Source of the DNA: Bacteroidota bacterium
GTDB lineage: Bacteria > Bacteroidota > Bacteroidia > Flavobacteriales > Flavobacteriaceae
Assembly: GCA_023386585.1 (NCBI GenBank)
Contig: JAEWJM010000030.1
Coordinates: 62,001 to 126,000 of the forward strand
Direction: 5' to 3'
DNA length: 64,000 bases
Both the position numbers and the translations under genes were made by a program. Below the pieces are notes generated by a model that had not been told where the DNA came from, ran no database searches, and saw only the letters and a program-made list of their open reading frames with translations. The first letter of the stretch is position 1. Every line of letters begins with the position of its first letter. Positions 60,973 through 64,000 of this stretch are shown in pieces.

Positions 60973-61818
60973 ATGAAGAAAACTTTACTCACAACTATTT
61001 TGCTGTTTGCGCTATCGGTCTGTCGTGGTCAGGAATACCATCCACTGCTTGAAAATCCATCGTGGAACGTCGCGGTGGCAAGCTTTACGGGAACGTATAA
61101 TTTTACAATCGAACCGGGCCAGGACATTACGATTTCGGGAACGATTTATAAGCAGTTCCACGATCCTTTTTACGACACGGATGTTCAATTGCGTGAAGAT
61201 GTTTCTACTAAAAGGGTATACCGACTTGTTGAAGGTGTTGAGCAACTGCTATACGATTTTAGCCTGACTGATGGCCAGATGATTACGCTACCCAATGGCA
61301 TAACGTATACGGCATCAGTTTCTGAGATTAATGTTTCTGACGGTACTAGAAAGGAAATTGTTCTCAATTCTGGTTTTTCATCCGGCGGAACATGGATCGA
61401 AGGTGTTGGCGACACCAGCCACCCGTTGGTTCCGTATTATTCATTAATGTCTGATCCATATATTTATCTGGTCTGCAGCGCCCAGGACGGAACGAACATC
61501 TATAACCGCGGAATTGCCAATGGCGGCGAACCGACCGACTGTTCGATGTTGTTATCGGTTGAGAATGTCCGCGCGTCGGGGAATGCACTTTTCCCGAATC
61601 CCTGCGTTTCGATGCTTCACGTAAATGTTTCGGAAGCGTTGCGGAGTGCGACTCTCATTGCCTCCAATATGCTTGGACAAAAGGTGTTAGTTGCTGAAAA
61701 TTTGAACGGAGCCGAAGCATCGGTTGATGTGTCGGCCTTAAGCAAAGGGCTTTACGTGATACAACTTTATAACGAAGGGAAAATTATTTTTACCGGTAAA
61801 GTCCTGGTTGGGGAATAA
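60973..61818 (+). CDS. Secreted protein with T9SS type A sorting domain
   Basis: 281 residues: signal peptide (TTILLFALSVCRGQ), a beta-rich middle region of unknown type (WNVAVASFTGTYNFTIEPGQ, LYDFSLTDGQMITLPNG) and a C-terminal sorting domain (ALFPNPCVSMLHVNVSEALR, VDVSALSKGLYVIQLYNEGK). Exported by the type IX system; function unknown. No catalytic motif seen. Confidence 0.85.
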   Translation: MKKTLLTTILLFALSVCRGQEYHPLLENPSWNVAVASFTGTYNFTIEPGQDITISGTIYKQFHDPFYDTDVQLREDVSTKRVYRLVEGVEQLLYDFSLTDGQMITLPNGITYTASVSEINVSDGTRKEIVLNSGFSSGGTWIEGVGDTSHPLVPYYSLMSDPYIYLVCSAQDGTNIYNRGIANGGEPTDCSMLLSVENVRASGNALFPNPCVSMLHVNVSEALRSATLIASNMLGQKVLVAENLNGAEASVDVSALSKGLYVIQLYNEGKIIFTGKVLVGE

Positions 61819-61819
61819 T

Positions 61820-61891
61820 TTGCGTGAAGGATTGCAGCGGCAGCCCGGAGCATGGCGAGGACTACAGCGGAAAGCCTGACGGCGGCTGCGA
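61820..61891 (-). repeat. REP-like GC-rich repeat, second subtype, copy 2 (inverted)
   Basis: GCGTGAAGGATTGCAGCGGC, then CAGCGGAAAGCCTGACGGCG: reverse complement of the subtype at 54000-54083. It starts right after the T9SS gene stop. Confidence 0.7.
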
Positions 61892-61972
61892 AGCTGATTC
61901 CACTGCACAAAGCCTATTCGCAGGCACGCCAAAAAAATATTGATTATTAATTGGTTCTTATTAATTATTGCC

Positions 61973-61980
61973 TACTTTTG
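61973..61980 (+). promoter_or_regulatory. -7 promoter element (TACTTTTG) for rpsU
   Basis: Exact TAnnTTTG match 28 nt before the rpsU ATG; leader of roughly 24 nt. Confidence 0.68.
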
Positions 61981-61993
61981 CAGCCTTAACGAG

Positions 61994-62000
61994 AGGAGGT
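61994..62000 (+). promoter_or_regulatory. Perfect Shine-Dalgarno (AGGAGGT) of rpsU
   Basis: AGGAGGT, 8 nt before the ATG at 62009. Such sites are rare in flavobacteria. In Flavobacterium johnsoniae ribosomes the anti-SD of 16S rRNA is sequestered with the help of bS21, and a strong SD on rpsU allows autoregulation; this site fits that scheme. Confidence 0.9.
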
Positions 62001-62008
62001 GTCACATT

Positions 62009-62203
62009 ATGTTAATTATACCAATTAAAGACGGAGAAAACATTGATAGGGCTTTGAAGCGCTACAAGAGGAAATTTGATAAAACCGGAACTGTTCGCCA
62101 ATTGCGTGCACGTCAGGCTTTCATTAAACCTTCAATCGTGAGAAGGGCGCAAGTTCAAAAAGCGGCCTACATCCAGAATATGCGTGACAACCTGGAGAAT
62201 TAA
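62009..62203 (+). CDS. rpsU: 30S ribosomal protein bS21
   Basis: 64 residues (MLIIPIKDGENIDRALKRYK, FDKTGTVRQLRARQAFIKPS), standard bS21. The ATG at 62009 sits 8 nt after a perfect SD. bS21 binds near the 3' end of 16S rRNA and affects access to the anti-SD. First gene of the rpsU-xerC-hpf cluster. Confidence 0.97.
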   Translation: MLIIPIKDGENIDRALKRYKRKFDKTGTVRQLRARQAFIKPSIVRRAQVQKAAYIQNMRDNLEN

Positions 62204-62225
62204 GTCAATTACTTTTTCAAAATAC

Positions 62226-62272
62226 AACCGTTAGTGTGGAAAGTTTTTTACTTTTGACCTAACGGTTTTTTT
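62226..62272 (+). terminator. Terminator-like hairpin with xerC promoter in its loop
   Basis: AACCGTTAG (62226-62234) pairs perfectly with CTAACGGTT (62259-62267), followed by T residues up to the xerC ATG. The 24-nt loop contains the TACTTTTG element. The large loop makes terminator strength uncertain. Confidence 0.6.
62249..62256 (+). promoter_or_regulatory. -7 promoter element (TACTTTTG) for xerC
   Basis: Exact TAnnTTTG match 16 nt before the xerC ATG, inside the loop of the inverted repeat 62226-62267. Confidence 0.62.
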
Positions 62273-63160
62273 ATGGAAGATATTACTACTGCCTTCCGCG
62301 ATTATCTTCAAAAGGAGAAAAATTACTCACCGCATACGGTCAACGGTTACCTGGATGACGTGTTGCTGTTTAGTGCCTTTGTTGACCGGGAATTTCCGGG
62401 TTGCCGATTAGTCGAGGTCAATTATGGGCAGGTCAGGAACTGGATCGTTTCGCTGGTCGATGCCGGGTTATCGAATACGTCGGTTAACAGAAGGGTGGCT
62501 TCTTTAAAATCCTTTTATAAATTTCTTCTTAAGACGAAGCAGATTACATTGAATCCGCTTCAGACGCACAAAGCGCTCAAGACGCCAAAATCGCTTCAGA
62601 TCCCGTTCTCGGAAAAGGAACTTGACCAGGTTTTGAACGGCCTTGTTTTTCCCGATGGATTTGAAGGCATCCGCGACAAGCTGATCATTGACCTTTTTTA
62701 CAGCACCGGAATCCGCAGAAGCGAACTGATCAATCTGAAGATTTCGCAGGTTGGCGCAACATCGATGAAAGTGTTGGGCAAGCGCAACAAGGAAAGGATC
62801 ATTCCGGTCCTTCCAATTATTGCCTCACAGTTTGATAGTTATCTTCGGGAGCGCAATACTTTGCCGGAAATCGTTGACGTAGATTATTTTTTTGTCACTT
62901 CGCGTGGCGTTAAATTGAACGATTCTTTTGTTTATCGGCTGATAAATAATTACTTTAGTAACGTCTCCGAGAAAGTAAAAAAGAGCCCGCATATCCTCAG
63001 GCATACTTTTGCGACTCACTTGCTAAACAACGGGGCCGACATCAATTCAGTGAAAGAATTATTAGGTCATTCCAGTCTTGCTTCTACCCAGGTTTATACG
63101 CACAGCAGCCTTGCCGAATTAAAAAAGGTATACGGGTCGGCGCATCCGCGAAGCCGGTAA
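62273..63160 (+). CDS. xerC: Tyrosine recombinase XerC
   Basis: 295 residues: N-terminal SAM-like core-binding domain (FRDYLQKEKNYSPHTVNGYL, SVNRRVASLKSFYKFLLKTK) and catalytic domain with Arg in YSTGIRRSELINL, HILRHTFATHLLNNGADINS, LLGHSSLASTQVYTHSS. Size and lack of phage context indicate the housekeeping recombinase that resolves chromosome dimers at dif, not a phage integrase. hpf follows 31 nt later. Confidence 0.95.
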   Translation: MEDITTAFRDYLQKEKNYSPHTVNGYLDDVLLFSAFVDREFPGCRLVEVNYGQVRNWIVSLVDAGLSNTSVNRRVASLKSFYKFLLKTKQITLNPLQTHKALKTPKSLQIPFSEKELDQVLNGLVFPDGFEGIRDKLIIDLFYSTGIRRSELINLKISQVGATSMKVLGKRNKERIIPVLPIIASQFDSYLRERNTLPEIVDVDYFFVTSRGVKLNDSFVYRLINNYFSNVSEKVKKSPHILRHTFATHLLNNGADINSVKELLGHSSLASTQVYTHSSLAELKKVYGSAHPRSR

Positions 63161-63191
63161 TTCAATTTGTACAACCAAAAAATTTTTAATC

Positions 63192-63494
63192 ATGAAGGTA
63201 AATGTTCACGCGGTCGGTTTTACTGTCGACAGGAAGCTGGTTGAATTCATTCAGGAACGGATGGATAAATTGGAAAAGTATTTTGACAAGATTGTGGCTT
63301 CGGATGTGTTTTTAAAAGTCGAGAAGACGAGTGAAAAAGAAAATAAGGTTGTCGAGATCCGGTTGCACGTGCCAGGCGATGATTTTCTGGTGCAGAAACA
63401 GTGCAAGAGCTTCGAGGAGGCAGCAGACCAATCGGCGGAATCACTTGAGCGCCTGTTGCTGAAAAGAAAGGAAAAAATAAGGACTTATATTTAA
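63192..63494 (+). CDS. hpf: Ribosome hibernation promoting factor / RaiA
   Basis: 100 residues (VNVHAVGFTVDRKLVEFIQE, KLEKYFDKIVASDVFLKVEK, VVEIRLHVPGDDFLVQKQCK, SFEEAADQSAESLERLLLKR): the short HPF form. It binds the 30S decoding centre in stationary phase. Its position after rpsU-xerC and before the tRNA operon is usual for Flavobacterium. Confidence 0.95.
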   Translation: MKVNVHAVGFTVDRKLVEFIQERMDKLEKYFDKIVASDVFLKVEKTSEKENKVVEIRLHVPGDDFLVQKQCKSFEEAADQSAESLERLLLKRKEKIRTYI

Positions 63495-63540
63495 TCAATT
63501 TTTTTTATGAAAATGTTTTGATTCAAAAACAAAAAAGATA

Positions 63541-63548
63541 TACATTTG
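63541..63548 (+). promoter_or_regulatory. -7 promoter element (TACATTTG) of the tRNA operon
   Basis: Exact TAnnTTTG match 36 nt before tRNA-Thr. Confidence 0.68.
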
Positions 63549-63550
63549 CA

Positions 63551-63576
63551 GTCCGTTAGAAATAGCGGACTTTTTT
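63551..63576 (+). terminator. Terminator-like hairpin between the tRNA promoter and tRNA-Thr
   Basis: GTCCGTTA-GAAA-TAGCGGAC followed by six T. Eight-base arms with one T-G pair and a GAAA loop. Placed just after the predicted RNA start, it could act as an attenuator or processing leader. Confidence 0.65.
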
Positions 63577-63583
63577 ATTGTTC

Positions 63584-63657
63584 GCCGATGTAGCTCAGCT
63601 GGCTAGAGCAGCTGATTTGTAATCAGCAGGTCGTGGGTTCGAGTCCCTCTATCGGCT
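63584..63657 (+). tRNA. tRNA-Thr (TGT)
   Basis: 74 nt cloverleaf: acceptor GCCGATG/TATCGGC, D stem GCTC/GAGC, anticodon arm GCTGA-TTTGTAA-TCAGC with anticodon TGT at 63618-63620, T arm GTGGG-TTCGAGT-CCCTC. The 3' CCA is not encoded. Confidence 0.97.
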
Positions 63658-63711
63658 CAAAAGGCACCGCGAAAGCGGAATTTGTTCTTTGTATTTTGGA
63701 ATTGAAAGGAA

Positions 63712-63792
63712 GGGGAGATACTCAAGCGGCCAACGAGGGCAGACTGTAAATCTGCTGGGAGACCTTCGCAGGTTCGAATCCTGCTCTCCCCA
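63712..63792 (+). tRNA. tRNA-Tyr (GTA)
   Basis: 81 nt class II tRNA: acceptor GGGGAGA/TCTCCCC, anticodon arm GCAGA-CTGTAAA-TCTGC with anticodon GTA at 63746-63748, long variable arm (TGGGAGACCTTC) and T arm GCAGG-TTCGAAT-CCTGC. The 3' CCA is not encoded. Confidence 0.97.
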
Positions 63793-63853
63793 CAAACTTT
63801 TCGAAGCAATTTTTTCGAAATTTCATTTCAGAAAAATTGAAAGAAAAGTTTGT
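63792..63853. repeat. Long nested inverted repeat after tRNA-Tyr
   Basis: ACAAACTTTTC (63792-63802) pairs perfectly with GAAAAGTTTGT (63843-63853), and inside it CAATTTTT pairs with AAAAATTG. The AT-rich hairpin begins at the last base of tRNA-Tyr. It could be a processing signal or terminator. Confidence 0.75.
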
Positions 63854-63861
63854 AAGGCTCA

Positions 63862-64000
63862 CCTTTTAGGATCACCGCAGCGAAGCGGAGGTAATCCGAC
63901 AAAGGATGAGACTAATGAAGTTGACCTTTTAGGATCACCGCAGCGAAGCGGAGGTAATCCGACAAAGGATGAGGCTAATGAAGTTCATTTTAGGATCACC
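63862..64000 (+). repeat. Tandem 61-63-bp hairpin repeats, continuing past the window
   Basis: Two full units (63862-63924, 63925-63985) and the start of a third. Each carries CCTTTTAGGATCACCGC, AGCGAA, GCGGAGGTAATCC, GACAAAGGATGAG, which fold as an imperfect ~50-nt hairpin. Units differ by an A/G change, and the spacing to the third is 2 nt shorter. Confidence 0.88.

Noticed and set aside
62273..63160. Phage or integron integrase next to tRNA genes marking an integrated element
   Set aside because: The protein has the length and motifs of housekeeping XerC, sits between rpsU and hpf as in other flavobacteria, and no att repeats or cargo genes are present.
63862..64000. CRISPR array
   Set aside because: Units are contiguous 61-63-bp copies without unique spacers between short repeats, and no cas gene is nearby.
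63862..64000. Fragment of 16S rRNA 3' end (GGATCACC and GGAGGT strings)
   Set aside because: Only short strings match and in the wrong arrangement; the rest of the unit is a hairpin unrelated to rRNA.

Overview
The window reads as chromosomal DNA of a flavobacterium (Bacteroidota, Flavobacteriaceae). Supporting signs are TAnnTTTG-type -7 promoter elements just upstream of many genes, almost no Shine-Dalgarno sequences except a perfect one before rpsU, a SusC/SusD pair, T9SS-type C-terminal sorting domains, GSCFA, DUF2851 and DUF5522 proteins, and Flavobacterium-like gene orders such as rpsU-xerC-hpf-tRNA-Thr-tRNA-Tyr. I see no prophage, insertion sequence with an intact transposase, or CRISPR array.

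Layout. 0-2.3 kb: 3' end of a large secreted adhesin-like gene. 2.3-5.5 kb (minus strand): M23 peptidase, MerR regulator, LemA and two TPM-domain proteins in an overlapping operon. 5.5-6.0 kb: repeat-filled leader before alaS. 6-10.6 kb: alaS, a GSCFA protein, a lipoprotein and a small membrane protein. 10.7-13.7 kb: TPR histidine kinase, LuxR-type response regulator and TetR regulator in an overlapping operon. 13.8-25.6 kb: an aerobic phenylacetate catabolic operon (paaE-A-B-C-D-G-H-I-J-Z-F-Y) whose first promoter overlaps a perfect 16-bp palindrome. 25.6-30.2 kb: branched-chain 2-oxo acid dehydrogenase E2, branched-chain aminotransferase and fused E1. 30.2-30.9 kb: gene-free. 30.9-36 kb: lipoprotein, a 56-residue membrane protein, hutU, a DUF5522 protein and other small genes, and a tail-fibre-like secreted protein. 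36-45.2 kb: secreted T9SS protein, D-cysteine desulfhydrase-like enzyme, glucosaminidase, hemL, two small secreted proteins, lysS, lipB, rnhB. 45.4-52 kb: SusC/SusD-type uptake locus. 52-61.8 kb: porin, cystathionine beta-synthase-type enzyme, PNGase F-like glycosidase, DUF2851, PspC, helix-hairpin-helix protein, acyl-CoA dehydrogenase, T9SS protein. 61.9-64 kb: rpsU, xerC, hpf, two tRNAs and the start of a tandem-repeat array.

The metabolic core is the 13.8-30.2 kb block. The PaaABCDE epoxidase, PaaG, PaaZ, PaaF, PaaH and PaaJ would take phenylacetyl-CoA to acetyl-CoA and succinyl-CoA, with PaaI and PaaY as clean-up thioesterases; the branched-chain genes feed the same acyl-CoA pool. No phenylacetate-CoA ligase (paaK) is in the window. 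The adjacent TetR regulator is the natural candidate to bind the palindrome.

The most unusual features are repeats. One family is built of heptanucleotide (7-nt period) arrays, several arranged as inverted left and right halves. They fill spacers between paa genes, often ending right at a start codon, and similar heptamers lie inside the coding sequence for the flexible linkers of the E2 enzyme. A second family is GC-rich and REP-like. Other notable points are a 75-bp duplication of the start of paaF creating a coupled 40-codon ORF, a PaaZ carrying an extra C-terminal DinB/DUF1569-like domain, a promoter lying in the loop of a terminator-like hairpin before xerC, and 61-63-bp hairpin repeats next to tRNA-Tyr.
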